Assembly: GCF_014489415.1 (NCBI RefSeq)
Contig: NZ_CP060822.1
Coordinates: forward strand, 2,713,501 to 2,777,500
DNA: 64,000 nucleotides
Origin: Cylindrospermopsis curvispora GIHE-G1
GTDB taxonomy: Bacteria > Cyanobacteriota > Cyanobacteriia > Cyanobacteriales > Nostocaceae
Direction: 5' to 3'
Shown here piece after piece: positions 46,193-58,750 of this stretch. The position numbers and the translations under genes were made by a program. The notes under the pieces were generated by a model. It saw only the letters and a program-made list of their open reading frames with translations, was not told the origin of the DNA and ran no database searches. How positions within the stretch are numbered: position 1 is the stretch's first letter; each line of letters begins with the position of its first letter.

Positions 46193-49100
46193 ATGAACAA
46201 CGAGAATTATATGGAACCATCCTTTCTATTACCAGATCTAATTGAAATTCAGCGTTCTAGCTTTCGCTGGTTTTTAGAAGAGGGTTTAATAGAAGAGCTG
46301 AACTCATTTAGTCCTATTACGGACTATACAGGGAAATTAGAACTCCATTTTTTAGGACATAACTATAAGCTAAAAGAACCGAAATATAGCGTAGAAGAGT
46401 CAAAAAGAAGAGATAGCACATACGGTGTACAAATGTATGTGCCCACAAGACTTCTTAATAAAGAAACAGGTGATATTAAAGAACAGGAAGTATTTATAGG
46501 TGATCTACCGTTAATGACGGATAGAGGAACCTTTATTATTAACGGAGCCGAGCGGGTAATAGTCAACCAAATCGTGCGATCGCCCGGGGTATATTACAAA
46601 TCAGAGATTGATAAAAACGGGAGAAGAACATATTCTGCCAGTCTAATTCCCAACCGAGGGGCATGGCTAAAATTTGAGACAGACCGTAATGATTTGGTGT
46701 GGGTAAGAATAGACAAGACCCGCAAATTGTCAGTTCAGGTACTACTTAAAGCACTAGGACTATCAGACAACGAAATTTTGGATGCTTTAAGGCATCCAGA
46801 GTACTTTCAGAAGACCATTGAAAAAGAGGGACAATTCTCCGAAGAGGAAGCCCTTCTGGAGCTGTACAGAAAGCTGAGACCTGGAGAACCACCCACAGTT
46901 ATGGGGGGACAACAGCTATTAGAATCGCGCTTTTTCGATCCCAAACGTTACGACCTAGGTAGGGTAGGTAGATATAAACTCAACAAGAAACTGCGCCTTT
47001 CCGTTCCTGACACCACTAGGGTTCTCACCCCAGGAGATATTCTATCTGCTGTGGACTATCTCATCAACCTAGAATACGACATTGGTAGCATTGATGACAT
47101 TGACCATTTAGGAAATCGCCGAGTTAGAAGCGTTGGTGAACTGCTTCAGAACCAAGTAAGAGTTGGTTTAAACCGTTTAGAGAGGATCATTAGAGAAAGA
47201 ATGACCGTCTCCGATGCGGAAGTTTTAACACCAGCATCACTAGTCAACCCCAAACCCCTAGTAGCAGCCATAAAAGAGTTTTTTGGTTCCAGCCAGCTAA
47301 GTCAATTCATGGATCAAACCAACCCCTTAGCGGAACTAACCCATAAACGACGCTTGAGTGCTTTAGGTCCTGGTGGACTAACCAGAGAGAGAGCTGGTTT
47401 TGCCGTGCGAGATATTCATCCCAGCCATTACGGACGCATTTGCCCTATTGAAACGCCAGAAGGTCCAAATGCGGGGTTAATTGGTTCCCTAGCCACCCAT
47501 GCTCGTGTTAACCAGTATGGATTTTTAGAGACACCTTTCAGACCCGTAGAAAACGGAAGAGTTTGCTACGAAAAACCTCCTGTTTACATGACAGCAGATG
47601 AGGAAGATGACCTGCGAGTTGCACCTGGTGACATTCCCGTAGATGACAACGGACAAATACTAGGAATTCAAGTACCCGTTCGTTATCGCCAGGAATTTTC
47701 CACCACTACTCCCGAACAGGTAGACTACGTAGCTGTGTCACCAGTACAAATCGTCTCAGTAGCCACCAGCATGATTCCCTTTTTGGAGCACGATGATGCC
47801 AACCGAGCCTTAATGGGTTCTAACATGCAAAGGCAAGCAGTACCCTTATTGAAACCCGAGCGTCCCCTGGTGGGAACTGGACTGGAAGCCCAAGGTGCCA
47901 GAGACTCAGGTATGGTAATTGTTTCCCGTACTGACGGAGATGTGGTGTATGTAGATGCGACCGAGATTCGTGTTCGGGTCAAAGAAAAAGCCGCTCTTAC
48001 CAACCGTGAAAGCGAAAGTATTCCCCATAAACCCCAGGAAATAAAATACGTTCTCTCCAAATATCAACGTTCTAACCAGGACACCTGTCTCAATCAAAAA
48101 CCCCTAGTGCGGATTGGGGAAAAAGTCATAGCAGGTCAGGTATTAGCAGATGGTTCATCCACAGAAGGGGGAGAATTAGCATTAGGGCAAAATGTTATTG
48201 TTGCCTACATGCCCTGGGAAGGGTATAACTACGAAGACGCAATTTTAATTTCCGAAAGACTGGTACAAGAAGACGTTTACACATCAATACACATTGAGAA
48301 ATTTGAAATAGAAGCAAGACAAACCAAACTAGGTCCTGAAGAGATTACCAGAGAAATACCCAACGTTGGGGAAGACGCCCTCAGACAATTAGACGAACAG
48401 GGGATAATCAGAGTAGGGGCCTGGGTAGAATCAGGAGACATTCTAGTGGGGAAAGTAACTCCTAAAGGAGAATCAGATCAACCACCGGAGGAAAAACTAC
48501 TCAGAGCGATTTTCGGAGAGAAAGCTCGCGACGTGAGGGACAACTCCCTGCGGGTTCCCAATGGGGAAAAAGGAAGAGTAGTAGATGTGCGACTATTTAC
48601 CAGAGAGCAGGGGGATGAACTTCCACCGGGAGCCAATATGGTAGTGCGAGTGTATGTAGCCCAGAAACGTAAAATCCAGGTTGGTGACAAAATGGCTGGG
48701 AGACATGGGAATAAAGGCATCATTTCCCGAATTTTGCCCTTAGAAGACATGCCATACCTTCCCGATGGCACCCCAGTAGATATAGTCCTCAACCCCCTAG
48801 GTGTACCTAGTCGAATGAACGTAGGACAGGTGTTTGAATGCCTATTGGGTTGGGCGGGTCACAACCTGGGAGTACGCTTTAAAATCACCCCCTTTGATGA
48901 AATGTACGGAGAAGAATCTTCCCGACGTATAGTTCACGGCAAATTATGGGAAGCTAGGGAAGAAACCAGTAGGGATTGGGTATATAATCCCGAAAACCCG
49001 GGTAAAATCATGGTTTATGATGGACGCACCGGCGAACCCTTTGATCGTGCAGTCACAGTGGGGATAGCCTACATGCTCAAACTTGTCCATTTAGTTGATG

Positions 49101-49534
49101 ATAAAATTCATGCTCGCTCCACAGGTCCTTATTCCTTAGTCACCCAGCAACCCTTGGGTGGTAAAGCACAACAAGGAGGTCAAAGATTTGGAGAGATGGA
49201 AGTGTGGGCACTAGAGGCATTTGGCGCTGCTTATACATTACAGGAACTGTTAACTGTTAAATCAGATGATATGCAGGGACGTAATGAAGCATTAAACGCC
49301 ATTGTTAAAGGAAAAGCTATTCCTCGTCCTGGCACCCCTGAGTCCTTCAAAGTGTTAATGAGAGAATTACAATCTTTAGGATTGGATATTGCGGTACATA
49401 AAGTAGAAACCCAAACTGATGGTAGTTCGCTGGATGTAGAAGTGGACTTGATGGCCGATCAAATATCTCGTCGCACTCCTCCCCGTCCAACATACGAATC
49501 CTTTTCTCGTGATTCCCTGGATGAGGACGAGTAA
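46193..49534 (+). CDS. rpoB: RNA polymerase beta subunit
   Basis: 1113 residues from the ATG at 46193, which gives [20 protein letters not shown] and has AGGTAGAG upstream; the frame also opens at 46133 but those codons are not conserved. Beta-subunit landmarks are [12 protein letters not shown], the rifampicin region [37 protein letters not shown], and [15 protein letters not shown]. It forms the catalytic core with gamma (rpoC1) and beta' (rpoC2) encoded next. Confidence 0.97.
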   Translation: MNNENYMEPSFLLPDLIEIQRSSFRWFLEEGLIEELNSFSPITDYTGKLELHFLGHNYKLKEPKYSVEESKRRDSTYGVQMYVPTRLLNKETGDIKEQEVFIGDLPLMTDRGTFIINGAERVIVNQIVRSPGVYYKSEIDKNGRRTYSASLIPNRGAWLKFETDRNDLVWVRIDKTRKLSVQVLLKALGLSDNEILDALRHPEYFQKTIEKEGQFSEEEALLELYRKLRPGEPPTVMGGQQLLESRFFDPKRYDLGRVGRYKLNKKLRLSVPDTTRVLTPGDILSAVDYLINLEYDIGSIDDIDHLGNRRVRSVGELLQNQVRVGLNRLERIIRERMTVSDAEVLTPASLVNPKPLVAAIKEFFGSSQLSQFMDQTNPLAELTHKRRLSALGPGGLTRERAGFAVRDIHPSHYGRICPIETPEGPNAGLIGSLATHARVNQYGFLETPFRPVENGRVCYEKPPVYMTADEEDDLRVAPGDIPVDDNGQILGIQVPVRYRQEFSTTTPEQVDYVAVSPVQIVSVATSMIPFLEHDDANRALMGSNMQRQAVPLLKPERPLVGTGLEAQGARDSGMVIVSRTDGDVVYVDATEIRVRVKEKAALTNRESESIPHKPQEIKYVLSKYQRSNQDTCLNQKPLVRIGEKVIAGQVLADGSSTEGGELALGQNVIVAYMPWEGYNYEDAILISERLVQEDVYTSIHIEKFEIEARQTKLGPEEITREIPNVGEDALRQLDEQGIIRVGAWVESGDILVGKVTPKGESDQPPEEKLLRAIFGEKARDVRDNSLRVPNGEKGRVVDVRLFTREQGDELPPGANMVVRVYVAQKRKIQVGDKMAGRHGNKGIISRILPLEDMPYLPDGTPVDIVLNPLGVPSRMNVGQVFECLLGWAGHNLGVRFKITPFDEMYGEESSRRIVHGKLWEAREETSRDWVYNPENPGKIMVYDGRTGEPFDRAVTVGIAYMLKLVHLVDDKIHARSTGPYSLVTQQPLGGKAQQGGQRFGEMEVWALEAFGAAYTLQELLTVKSDDMQGRNEALNAIVKGKAIPRPGTPESFKVLMRELQSLGLDIAVHKVETQTDGSSLDVEVDLMADQISRRTPPRPTYESFSRDSLDEDE

Positions 49535-49637
49535 TTAATCAGTAATTACAATGGGGAGAGGGGACTCACTTGAGGTGGCAAATATAAATCTCATAAATCA
49601 CAAACTTAGAACAACCTAGAACTAAATTTACTCAACT

Positions 49638-51515
49638 ATGCGCTCCGTTCAATCTAATCAATTTGATTACGTCAAAATTGGCATTGCTTCACCAGAACGT
49701 ATCCGCGCTTGGGGGGAACGTACCTTACCTAATGGTCAGGTGGTTGGTGAGGTGACAAAACCTGAAACCATTAACTACCGTACCCTCAAGCCAGAAATGG
49801 ATGGTTTGTTTTGCGAGCGGATCTTTGGCCCTGCTAAGGATTGGGAATGTCACTGTGGTAAATATAAACGGGTTCGTCATAGAGGTATTGTGTGCGAGCG
49901 CTGTGGAGTGGAGGTAACGGAATCACGAGTTCGCCGCCATAGAATGGGTTTCATTAAGTTGGCAGCACCTGTGGCCCATGTTTGGTATCTCAAAGGCATT
50001 CCTAGTTATATTGCCATACTATTAGACATGCCCCTACGAGATGTTGAGCAAATCGTCTACTTTAACTCCTATGTAGTTTTAGCTCCTGGTAATGCCGAAA
50101 CCCTTGTTTATAAGCAGTTATTAACAGAAGACCAATGGTTAGAGATTGAGGATAAAATTTACAGTGAAGATTCTCAACTAGTAGGTGTAGAAGTAGGAAT
50201 TGGTGCGGAGGCTTTACTACGTTTATTATCAGATATTAATTTAGAAGAAGAAGCAGAAAAACTGCGGGGGGAAATTGAATCAGCAAAGGGACAAAAACGG
50301 GCTAAATTGATTAAACGTCTACGGGTGATTGACAATTTCATCGCCACTGGTTCCCAACCGGAATGGATGGTGATGTCAGCCATTCCAGTCATTCCACCCG
50401 ATCTCCGTCCCATGGTACAACTAGACGGTGGTAGATTTGCTACCAGCGATTTAAACGACCTCTATCGTCGGGTAATCAATCGCAATAATCGTTTAGCTAG
50501 ACTACAGGAAATCCTGGCCCCGGAAATCATTGTCCGCAATGAAAAACGCATGTTACAGGAAGCAGTAGATGCTTTAATTGACAATGGTCGGAGAGGACGT
50601 ACGGTGGTAGGAGCCAATAACCGTCCCTTAAAGTCCCTATCAGATATCATAGAAGGTAAACAGGGGCGATTCCGGCAAAACCTCCTGGGTAAAAGAGTAG
50701 ACTACTCAGGACGTTCCGTTATTGTAGTTGGTCCCAAATTGCAAATTCACCAGTGTGGGCTCCCCAGGGAAATGGCCATAGAATTGTTTCAGCCATTTGT
50801 GATTAACCGTTTAATTAGATCGGGAATAGTTAACAATATTAAAGCAGCCAAAAAGCTCATTTCTCGTAATGACCCCAGTGTTTGGGATGTTTTGGAAGAA
50901 GTCATAGAAGGGCACCCGGTTATGTTAAACCGCGCTCCTACACTGCATAGACTGGGAATTCAGGCTTTTGAACCCATATTAGTAGAGGGAAGAGCGATAC
51001 AGTTACATCCTCTTGTTTGTCCGGCATTCAATGCTGACTTTGATGGAGATCAGATGGCTGTTCACGTTCCCTTGTCTTTAGAAAGCCAAGCGGAAGCAAG
51101 ACTGTTAATGTTAGCATCCAACAACATTCTTTCACCTGCTACGGGTAAACCTATCGTCACACCCAGCCAAGACATGGTTTTGGGAGCCTATTACCTCACT
51201 GCTGAAAATCCCAATGCTACCAAGGGAGCAGGCAAATACTTTGCCTCCCTAGACGATGTAATTATGGCATATCAACAAGATCAAGTGGAACTACATGCAT
51301 ATATTTATGTTCGATTCGATGGCGATGTGCAAACAGGACAACCAGATAACGAACCCTTGGAAGTCACAGAAAACGAAGATGGCAGCCGTACTGTCTTGTA
51401 TAAATTCCGTCGAGTGCGAGAAGATGCCCAAGGGAATTTAATTTCCCAATATATTTATACAACCCCTGGCAGAGTGATTTATAACAAAGCAATTCAAGAT
51501 GCTTTAGCCAGCTAA
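49638..51515 (+). CDS. rpoC1: RNA polymerase gamma subunit (N-terminal part of beta')
   Basis: 625 residues, the split beta' typical of cyanobacteria and plastids. The zinc ribbon is [20 protein letters not shown], the catalytic Mg2+ loop NADFDGDQM, and the bridge region [17 protein letters not shown] is conserved. It is 103 bp after rpoB. Confidence 0.97.
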   Translation: MRSVQSNQFDYVKIGIASPERIRAWGERTLPNGQVVGEVTKPETINYRTLKPEMDGLFCERIFGPAKDWECHCGKYKRVRHRGIVCERCGVEVTESRVRRHRMGFIKLAAPVAHVWYLKGIPSYIAILLDMPLRDVEQIVYFNSYVVLAPGNAETLVYKQLLTEDQWLEIEDKIYSEDSQLVGVEVGIGAEALLRLLSDINLEEEAEKLRGEIESAKGQKRAKLIKRLRVIDNFIATGSQPEWMVMSAIPVIPPDLRPMVQLDGGRFATSDLNDLYRRVINRNNRLARLQEILAPEIIVRNEKRMLQEAVDALIDNGRRGRTVVGANNRPLKSLSDIIEGKQGRFRQNLLGKRVDYSGRSVIVVGPKLQIHQCGLPREMAIELFQPFVINRLIRSGIVNNIKAAKKLISRNDPSVWDVLEEVIEGHPVMLNRAPTLHRLGIQAFEPILVEGRAIQLHPLVCPAFNADFDGDQMAVHVPLSLESQAEARLLMLASNNILSPATGKPIVTPSQDMVLGAYYLTAENPNATKGAGKYFASLDDVIMAYQQDQVELHAYIYVRFDGDVQTGQPDNEPLEVTENEDGSRTVLYKFRRVREDAQGNLISQYIYTTPGRVIYNKAIQDALAS

Positions 51516-51557
51516 TTATCCGTCCCGTTTTTCCTATTCTCCATTTCTTAACCCACC

Positions 51558-54500
51558 ATGACAGAAAAAATGATTTTCCGTAACCTTGTTGTCAACAAAG
51601 GTCAATTAAGAAACTTAATTTCCTGGGCATTTACCCACTATGGTACGGCCCGGACAGCTGTGATGGCCGATAAACTAAAAGACCTAGGATTCCGGTTTGC
51701 GACCAAAGCCGGTGTATCCATTAGTGTAGACGATTTAATGGTTCCTCCCTCTAAGAAGTCCCTTTTACAGGCAGCTGAGGCGGAAATCTTGAGTACAGAG
51801 GCGAAATTTAAGCGTGGTGAAATTACGGAAGTAGAGCGTTTCCAAAAAGTAATTGATACATGGAATAGTACCTCGGAAAATCTCAAAGACGAAGTAGTTA
51901 ATCACTTTAAAACTACAAATCCTCTTAATTCAGTTTATATGATGGCCTTTTCCGGAGCCAGAGGAAACATATCCCAAGTGCGACAACTAGTGGGAATGCG
52001 CGGACTAATGGCAGATCCCCAGGGAGAAATTATTGACTTGCCAATTAAGACCAATTTTCGGGAAGGACTAACAGTTACCGAATACATTATCTCCAGTTAT
52101 GGTGCGAGAAAGGGATTAGTGGACACAGCACTACGAACCGCCGACTCAGGTTATTTAACCCGACGGTTAGTGGATGTTTCCCAAGACGTGATTATTAGGG
52201 AAGTAGACTGTGGAACCCTAAGAGGTGTACCCGTACGGGACATGACAGAAGGGGCAAAAGTATTAATTCCCTTAGGGACAAGACTAGTAGGGAGAGTTGT
52301 AGCTAAAGATGTTATTCATCCTACAACTGGGGAGATTTTGGCAGCCCGGAATACACCAATTTCCGACGAACTAGCAGCGGAAATCCACAAAGCAGGAGTA
52401 AAAGAAGTATTAGTAAGATCACCATTAACCTGTGAAGCTGCCCGTTCCGTATGTCAACATTGTTACGGGTGGAGCCTGGCCTACGCCAAAATGGTGGATT
52501 TGGGCGAAGCAGTGGGAATTATTGCAGCTCAAAGTATTGGGGAGCCCGGAACTCAATTAACCATGCGGACCTTCCACACTGGTGGGGTATTTACAGGAGA
52601 AGTTGCCCAACAGGTGAGAGCCAAAATCCCAGGAACCATCAAATTTTCCCGCAGCTTAAAGACCCGTCCCTATCGGACTCGTCATGGAGAAGATGCTTTA
52701 TATGCGGAAACCAATGGCAATTTGATCCTAGAAAGTACTACCCAAGAGCATCAAGAAATTTCTGTGACCCAGGGTTCCACACTATATATTGTCCCGGGAC
52801 AAAGGGTTGAGGTGTCGGAATTGCTGGCCGAAGTGGCCCTAGGAGGTAAAACCACTAAAGCTAATACAGAAAAAGCAGTTAAAGATGTGGCTTCTGATTT
52901 GGCGGGTGAAGTAGTATTTGCTGATGTTTTGGCAGAACAAAAAACTGACCGTCAGGGAAACACCACCACCACAGCAACAAGAGGTGGTTTGATTTGGATT
53001 TTGTCGGGAGAAGTTTATAATTTGCCCCCCGGTGCAGAGTTGGTAGTCAAAAATGGAGATAAGATTACTGCCAATGGGGTGTTGGCGGAAACTAGACTCA
53101 ATACCGTACATGGAGGAGTAGTCCGCCTACCTGAACCCATTCCTGGTCGTCCCACCAGAGAAATTGAAATCATTACAGCTTCCGTAATTTTAGACCAAGC
53201 AACAGTTACAGTTCATAGTTCCCAAGGTAAAAATAATTATTTGATTCATACTGGTCTAAGAGGGAGACACCAGGAAGAAATCTCCAAAGAGAGTGAGGGG
53301 TCTTTCCAATCTCAAACATTTAATCTCAGGGCCACACCCGGGACCAAAGTACAAAATGGTCAAGTTGTAGCTGAATTGATTGACGATAGATATCGCACTA
53401 CCACGGGAGGAATGTTAAAATTTGCTGGAATTGAAGTCCAGAAAAAAGGCAAAGCTAAACTCGGTTACGAGGTGGTAACTGGAGGGACCTTGTTGTGGAT
53501 ACCCGAAGAAACCCACGAAGTTAATAAGGATATTTCTCTACTTTTAGTAGAAGATGGACAATTTGTGGAAGCCAGCACAGAAGTAGTTAAAGATATATTC
53601 TGTCAAACCAGTGGAGTGGTGGAAATTACCCAGAAAAACGACATTCTGCGGGAAATAGTCATTAAACCCGGCGAACTTTTGATGGTAGATGATCCAGAAG
53701 CAGTGCTGGGGAGAGATAATACCTTTGTTCACCCCGGCGAGGAGTTGCTAGGGACTACTGTAACGGAAATGCGTTACATTCAATATGTGGAATCTCCTGA
53801 AGGACCAGCTCTTTTGAGTCGTCCCGTGGTCGAATTTGAGGTCTCATCCCACCCTGATTTGCCTTCCACTACTTCCGTTAGTCAACAAACAGGAAGATCG
53901 ATACAATTAAGAGCGGTACAGCGGTTGCCATACAAAGACGGGGAACGAGTAAAAGCTGTAGATGGAGTTGAATTACTCAGAACCCAACTAGTATTAGAGG
54001 TTGAACAGGATGGAGAGCAAGATCATGCTTCTCCTTTAGCAGCAGATATTGAATTAGTCCCTGATAGTGAAAACCCTGAGATTCAACGCCTGCAGTTAGT
54101 GATTTTGGAATCTCTGGCACTCAGGCGAGATATGGCAGCTGATGCCACCCAAGGTAGTACTCATACTACCTTAGAGGTAGAAGATGGTATTACCATTCCA
54201 CCTGGATCCGTAGTAGCAAGAACTCAGATCCTGTCCAAGGAGGGAGGAATCATACGAGGGGTAAGGCCAGGTGCGGAAGCTGTTCGACGCTGTCTCATTC
54301 TCAGAGATACCGACATGATTATCGTTAAGACTAATCTTCCACCCACTGTGAAAAAGGGAGATCTATTAGTACAAGGCACAGAAATTGCTCCAGGAATAAC
54401 AGCTCCCGTTTCTGGACAGTTGGTGGATATTAGTCATCAATTACCTCCCAACAACAATCAACAAGAACAGCTTGTACAAGCAGCATACTTCTTGAAAATT

Positions 54501-55700
54501 CGCACGGGTCGTCCCTATCGGGTTAGTCCGGGAGCAGTCTTACAAATAGAAGACGGTGGATTGGTACAAAGGGGAGATAATTTAGTTCTATTGGTGTTTG
54601 AACGCGCAAAAACAGGAGATATTATCCAAGGGTTACCAAGAATTGAAGAATTGTTGGAAGCTCGTAAACCCAAAGAAGCATGTATTTTATCCCGTCGTTC
54701 TGGGGAAGTAAAAGTAGTTTATGGGGAAGGGGATGAAAACCTAGTCAGTCGGGAAGCATATTCAGTCAAAGTTGTAGAGTCTGATGGTGTGGTAATAGAC
54801 TATCCTTTAGGACCAGGACAGAATTTAATCGTTCCCGATGGTGCCATGGTGGAAGCTGGTCAACCATTAACTGACGGACCTTCTAACCCCCATGAAATTT
54901 TAGAAATCTTCTTCAGTTTGGGGTCTGAGGATGGACTTTACGCTTGTGCTAGTCATGCTCTACAAAAAGTGCAAAGCTTTTTAGTGAATGAAGTACAAAT
55001 GGTATACCAGTCTCAAGGAATTGACATTGCAGACAAACACATTGAAGTCATAGTCCGACAAATGACTAACAAAGTGCGCATTGATGATGGTGGTGACACC
55101 ATTATGTTACCTGGGGAACTAGTTGAATTAAAACAGGTAGAGCAGGTAAATGAGGCCATGTCAATTACCGGCGGTGCTAGATCCCAGTACACACCAGTAT
55201 TATTGGGTATAACTAAAGCATCATTGAATACAGATAGTTTTATTTCAGCAGCCTCCTTCCAAGAAACCACAAGGGTGCTGACAGAAGCAGCAATTGAGGG
55301 TAAATCTGACTGGTTAAGAGGACTAAAAGAGAACGTTATCATAGGAAGATTGATTCCCGCTGGTACTGGTTATAATACTTATGAAGAGGTAGGAGCAATT
55401 GAGGACTATGGCACAGATGTGACTACGAGTGTATTAGATGAGGTAGATGATCCATTAGATATGGTTTTAGATGACCGAACCGCCAAGCTGTATAGTTTAG
55501 ATAGCTCTGGACTAGATGGCACTTATGATGATGGCTACGATAACGATAATACGTATGGTAGTAACCATGGTACAGCTTTAGAGGATGAAGATGAAGATCT
55601 AATTACTGATGAAGTAATTACGGGTGTAGATGAGGATGAAGATGAGGATGATTACGAAGACGAGGATGAAGACGATTTTGATATAGATATAGATCTGTAA
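51558..55700 (+). CDS. rpoC2: RNA polymerase beta' subunit (C-terminal part)
   Basis: 1380 residues. [19 protein letters not shown] is the trigger-loop/bridge region, and a zinc-binding set is [14 protein letters not shown] long Sandwich-barrel hybrid motif insertion (about residues 350-1000), normal in cyanobacteria, lies in the middle. The last 60 residues are strongly acidic with stretches of Asp/Glu ([22 protein letters not shown]). A clear terminator follows. Confidence 0.97.
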   Translation: MTEKMIFRNLVVNKGQLRNLISWAFTHYGTARTAVMADKLKDLGFRFATKAGVSISVDDLMVPPSKKSLLQAAEAEILSTEAKFKRGEITEVERFQKVIDTWNSTSENLKDEVVNHFKTTNPLNSVYMMAFSGARGNISQVRQLVGMRGLMADPQGEIIDLPIKTNFREGLTVTEYIISSYGARKGLVDTALRTADSGYLTRRLVDVSQDVIIREVDCGTLRGVPVRDMTEGAKVLIPLGTRLVGRVVAKDVIHPTTGEILAARNTPISDELAAEIHKAGVKEVLVRSPLTCEAARSVCQHCYGWSLAYAKMVDLGEAVGIIAAQSIGEPGTQLTMRTFHTGGVFTGEVAQQVRAKIPGTIKFSRSLKTRPYRTRHGEDALYAETNGNLILESTTQEHQEISVTQGSTLYIVPGQRVEVSELLAEVALGGKTTKANTEKAVKDVASDLAGEVVFADVLAEQKTDRQGNTTTTATRGGLIWILSGEVYNLPPGAELVVKNGDKITANGVLAETRLNTVHGGVVRLPEPIPGRPTREIEIITASVILDQATVTVHSSQGKNNYLIHTGLRGRHQEEISKESEGSFQSQTFNLRATPGTKVQNGQVVAELIDDRYRTTTGGMLKFAGIEVQKKGKAKLGYEVVTGGTLLWIPEETHEVNKDISLLLVEDGQFVEASTEVVKDIFCQTSGVVEITQKNDILREIVIKPGELLMVDDPEAVLGRDNTFVHPGEELLGTTVTEMRYIQYVESPEGPALLSRPVVEFEVSSHPDLPSTTSVSQQTGRSIQLRAVQRLPYKDGERVKAVDGVELLRTQLVLEVEQDGEQDHASPLAADIELVPDSENPEIQRLQLVILESLALRRDMAADATQGSTHTTLEVEDGITIPPGSVVARTQILSKEGGIIRGVRPGAEAVRRCLILRDTDMIIVKTNLPPTVKKGDLLVQGTEIAPGITAPVSGQLVDISHQLPPNNNQQEQLVQAAYFLKIRTGRPYRVSPGAVLQIEDGGLVQRGDNLVLLVFERAKTGDIIQGLPRIEELLEARKPKEACILSRRSGEVKVVYGEGDENLVSREAYSVKVVESDGVVIDYPLGPGQNLIVPDGAMVEAGQPLTDGPSNPHEILEIFFSLGSEDGLYACASHALQKVQSFLVNEVQMVYQSQGIDIADKHIEVIVRQMTNKVRIDDGGDTIMLPGELVELKQVEQVNEAMSITGGARSQYTPVLLGITKASLNTDSFISAASFQETTRVLTEAAIEGKSDWLRGLKENVIIGRLIPAGTGYNTYEEVGAIEDYGTDVTTSVLDEVDDPLDMVLDDRTAKLYSLDSSGLDGTYDDGYDNDNTYGSNHGTALEDEDEDLITDEVITGVDEDEDEDDYEDEDEDDFDIDIDL

Positions 55701-55729
55701 TCATTGATGTTTAACCATTCATAACGTAT

Positions 55730-55754
55730 GGGGGGAACTATTTCCCCTTTTCTT
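55730..55754 (+). terminator. Rho-independent terminator after rpoC2
   Basis: GGGGAA and TTCCCC form a 6-bp GC-rich stem around CTAT, followed by TTTTCTTTCT. It lies 30 bp past the rpoC2 stop and 20 bp before the GIY-YIG gene start, so it ends the rpo operon. Confidence 0.75.
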
Positions 55755-55773
55755 TCTCCATTCCTAGAGTAAT

Positions 55774-56304
55774 ATGAATTCCAACCTAGAAAATTTAGAG
55801 TTTATTGATTATATTGACCATAATGGTGAATTACCCATACAACTTGAAGGTAAGATAGGGGTTTACGCAATTTTTAATCAGGAAAAAATTTTGCAATTCA
55901 TTGGTTATTCTCGTGATGTTTATCTCAGTTGTAAGCAACATTTAGTTCGTCAACCCCATAAATGTTATTGGTTAAAAGTCCACACCATTGAACGTCCTGA
56001 CCGAAAAATTCTATCAGAGATTGAAAATAGCTGGATTGCCCAAAATGGTAGTCTACCACCGGGTAATGGTGAGCATAAGCAAATATGGACTAATGCCATT
56101 AATGTCCAAGAGTTAATGAATGATACAGAAAAAGAGAATTATCAAAATCCATTAATTGATGATTTAGCTAAGACTAAAGTGTTAAAGAATGTATCGCGTC
56201 GAGTAGAGTCAGAAATATTAGAACTGTTGACAGCAAGAGGGTTAAAAACTCAAATTCGCTTTAACCCCAAGTTGAAAGAGGAGGGTTTACTAGATTTAAA
56301 ATAA
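55774..56304 (+). CDS. GIY-YIG nuclease family protein
   Basis: 176 residues. The GIY-YIG core appears as GVYAIFNQEKILQFIGYSRDVY (variant of GIY...YIG), with a following basic helix LSCKQHLVRQPHKCY. Such small cyanobacterial members may act in DNA repair or be inactive; the catalytic Arg cannot be assigned safely. It is separated from rpoC2 by a terminator. Confidence 0.75.
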   Translation: MNSNLENLEFIDYIDHNGELPIQLEGKIGVYAIFNQEKILQFIGYSRDVYLSCKQHLVRQPHKCYWLKVHTIERPDRKILSEIENSWIAQNGSLPPGNGEHKQIWTNAINVQELMNDTEKENYQNPLIDDLAKTKVLKNVSRRVESEILELLTARGLKTQIRFNPKLKEEGLLDLK

Positions 56305-56426
56305 CCTCACCTCCAGATGGTAGTGTAATCCGAATTATAAGTTAGAGGAATTCCCTACCCAGGAAAAGAGCTCTCTAGTCCAAAATGGATCATCATAATT
56401 ACCTTTAAACAGTCAAACAGATAACC

Positions 56427-58388
56427 ATGCTAGAACAAGGTACTATCAGTATACACACTGAGAATATTTTCCCCATTATCAAGAAATCCCTCTATTCCGA
56501 TCATCAGATATTCCTGCGCGAACTCATATCTAACGCGGTAGATGCAATCCAAAAAATCAAAATGGTATCCCGTGCTGGGGAGTATGGTGGAGATATAGGG
56601 GAACCGGAAATTACCATTGCCATTGACAAGGACAAGAAAACCCTTTCTATCTCCGATAATGGTATTGGGATGACCGGGGAAGAAGTAAAAAAATATATTA
56701 ACCAAGTAGCTTTTTCTAGCGCGGAAGAGTTTATTCATAAGTATGAAGGAAAAGCTGATCAACCAATTATTGGTCATTTTGGTTTAGGCTTCTATTCTTC
56801 CTTTATGGTTGCTAAGAAGGTTGAGATAGATACCCTTTCTTACAAAGAGGGTTCGCAAGCAGTACATTGGAGTTGTGATGGTTCACCAGAATTTACTTTA
56901 GATGAATCTTCTCGCAATAGTCGTGGTACAACGGTGACTTTAACATTAATGCCCGATGAAGAAGATTATTTAGAGACAGCTAGAATTAAAAACTTGGTTA
57001 AAACCTACTGTGATTTTATGCCAGTTCCCATCAAACTGGATGGGGAGGTGTTGAATAAACAAAAAGCACCTTGGCGAGAATCTCCTAGCAGTTTAACTCA
57101 GGAAGATTATTTGGAATTTTACCGCTACCTTTATCCCTTTCAGGAAGAACCTTTATTGTGGGTCCATTTGAATACGGACTATCCATTTATTATTAATGGG
57201 ATTTTGTATTTCCCTAAAATGCGTCCTGATGTGGATGTGACTAAGGGACAAACTAAGTTGTTCTGTAATCAGGTTTTCGTTAGTGATAATTGTGATGAAA
57301 TCATTCCCCAATTTTTGATTCCTATGCGGGGTGTTATTGATAGTACAGATATTCCTTTGAACGTTTCTCGTAGTGCATTGCAAGGCGATCGCACGGTGAA
57401 GAAAATAGGAGATTATATCGCTAAAAAGGTAGGTGATAGGCTAAAAGAACTCTACAGGAGCGATCGGGAACAATATATCAAAGCTTGGAAGGATTTAGGG
57501 ACTTTTGTTAAGTTTGGAGTTCTCAATGACGAGAAATTTAAAAAACAAGTGGAAGACATAATTGTTTTCCGAACTACTGCTAAATTCACTGAAAACCCCG
57601 GAAATGAACCAGCAGTTGAGGTACAGTCAGCGGAGGGTGATATTTGGCAAGATGTCAACAAGAGCAACACCAATACTTTGCCCTACACCACCCTGAAGGA
57701 ATATCTGGAGCGCAACAAAGAGCATCAGGAAAATAAGGTGTTTTATAGCACTGATGAAGCTAGCCAAGCTACATATATAGAGTTACACAAAAATCAAGGT
57801 TTAGAAGTTCTATTTATGGACTCATTCATTGATACTCACTTTATTAATTTTCTAGAAAGGGAATATCAGGATGTTAAATTTACCAGGGTAGATTCTGACC
57901 TAGATAACACATTATTAGATGATAAATCGGGGGAAATTGTAGACCCGACAACACAGAAAACCAAAAGTGAAACCATCAAGGAGCTATTTGAGAAATCTCT
58001 CAACAAACCCAAGGTAAATATTCGGACCGAAGCATTGAAATCTGATGATCCTCAAGGGACACCACCAGCAATAGTGTTATTACCAGAAATTCTTCGTCGT
58101 CTACGGGAAATGAATGCCATGATGCAACAACAAAATGCCGATTTTCCTGAAGATCACATTTTGTTGGTGAATACGGCCCATCCTTTGATTCAAAACCTGG
58201 TTAGCTTGAATCAAGGTAGCATTATTCAAGGTAGTGGTGAATCACCAACAGGAAAATTGGTGAAAATGATTTGTCAGCACGTTTATGATTTGGCATTGAT
58301 GTCTCAAAAAGGTTTTGATGCAGAAGGAATGAAGTCCTTTGTTGAACGTTCTAACGAGGTGTTAACTAAGTTAACTTCAGCAAGTTAA
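56427..58388 (+). CDS. htpG: Molecular chaperone HtpG (Hsp90)
   Basis: 653 residues. The GHKL ATP-binding motifs are ELISNAVDAIQK, DNGIGM and GHFGLGFYSSFMVA. The middle domain has NVSRSALQGDRTVKK. Length and domain order match bacterial Hsp90, which helps refold and protect proteins, including phycobilisome linkers, in cyanobacteria. It begins about 120 bp after the GIY-YIG gene. Confidence 0.97.
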   Translation: MLEQGTISIHTENIFPIIKKSLYSDHQIFLRELISNAVDAIQKIKMVSRAGEYGGDIGEPEITIAIDKDKKTLSISDNGIGMTGEEVKKYINQVAFSSAEEFIHKYEGKADQPIIGHFGLGFYSSFMVAKKVEIDTLSYKEGSQAVHWSCDGSPEFTLDESSRNSRGTTVTLTLMPDEEDYLETARIKNLVKTYCDFMPVPIKLDGEVLNKQKAPWRESPSSLTQEDYLEFYRYLYPFQEEPLLWVHLNTDYPFIINGILYFPKMRPDVDVTKGQTKLFCNQVFVSDNCDEIIPQFLIPMRGVIDSTDIPLNVSRSALQGDRTVKKIGDYIAKKVGDRLKELYRSDREQYIKAWKDLGTFVKFGVLNDEKFKKQVEDIIVFRTTAKFTENPGNEPAVEVQSAEGDIWQDVNKSNTNTLPYTTLKEYLERNKEHQENKVFYSTDEASQATYIELHKNQGLEVLFMDSFIDTHFINFLEREYQDVKFTRVDSDLDNTLLDDKSGEIVDPTTQKTKSETIKELFEKSLNKPKVNIRTEALKSDDPQGTPPAIVLLPEILRRLREMNAMMQQQNADFPEDHILLVNTAHPLIQNLVSLNQGSIIQGSGESPTGKLVKMICQHVYDLALMSQKGFDAEGMKSFVERSNEVLTKLTSAS

Positions 58389-58499
58389 ATACTCGTTAAT
58401 AGTCCTATTCAATCTCCCCATGGCAATAGCCAATTTTTCCAGGGGACAGGGAATTCATTCCCCGTATCTTGCAAAGGTTTTACCTTTCATCTGGCGTTC

Positions 58500-58526
58500 A
58501 GGCGATCTCGCGTAGCGAGATCGCCT
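58500..58526. repeat. 12-bp perfect palindromic hairpin after htpG
   Basis: AGGCGATCTCGC, loop GTA, then GCGAGATCGCCT. Palindromes with a GATCTCGC/GCGAGATC core are common mobile hairpins in cyanobacteria. It sits 112 bp past the htpG stop and 53 bp before the IS30 fragment, so it may mark the edge of an inserted region. Confidence 0.6.
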
Positions 58527-58578
58527 ACCCATTTCTCCTCAAGGGAAAATAGCGAAAATGTTTTACTAATAATTAAGA

Positions 58579-58713
58579 ATGGAGAAGAGTTATGCTGAAG
58601 TTAAGAAAGCTTTAGAATTAGTTAATAATCGTCCTGGAAAATGTGTTGACTATCGAACCCCTTTTGAGATATTTTATGAATTATCGTCAGACCTTGATCC
58701 ACTTCATTTTTGA
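58579..58713 (+). mobile_element. IS30-family transposase, C-terminal remnant
   Basis: The frame 58579-58713 reads MEKSYAEVKKALELVNNRPG, then KCVDYRTPFEIFYELSS and ends DLDPLHF. LNNRPRKCLxWKTPxExF is the conserved C-terminal signature of IS30-type transposases, so about 40 codons of one survive. Everything upstream, including the DDE core, is missing and no second copy is in the window. It reads directly into the next gene's 5' region. Confidence 0.75.
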
Positions 58714-58750
58714 ATTGGCGCAAGGGGCTATCTATCAAGTGTCAATCACC

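Noticed and set aside
47725-48060. 111-codon minus-strand frame in rpoB, and similar frames in rpoC1/rpoC2
   Set aside because: Shadows of highly conserved RNA polymerase genes; no independent support.
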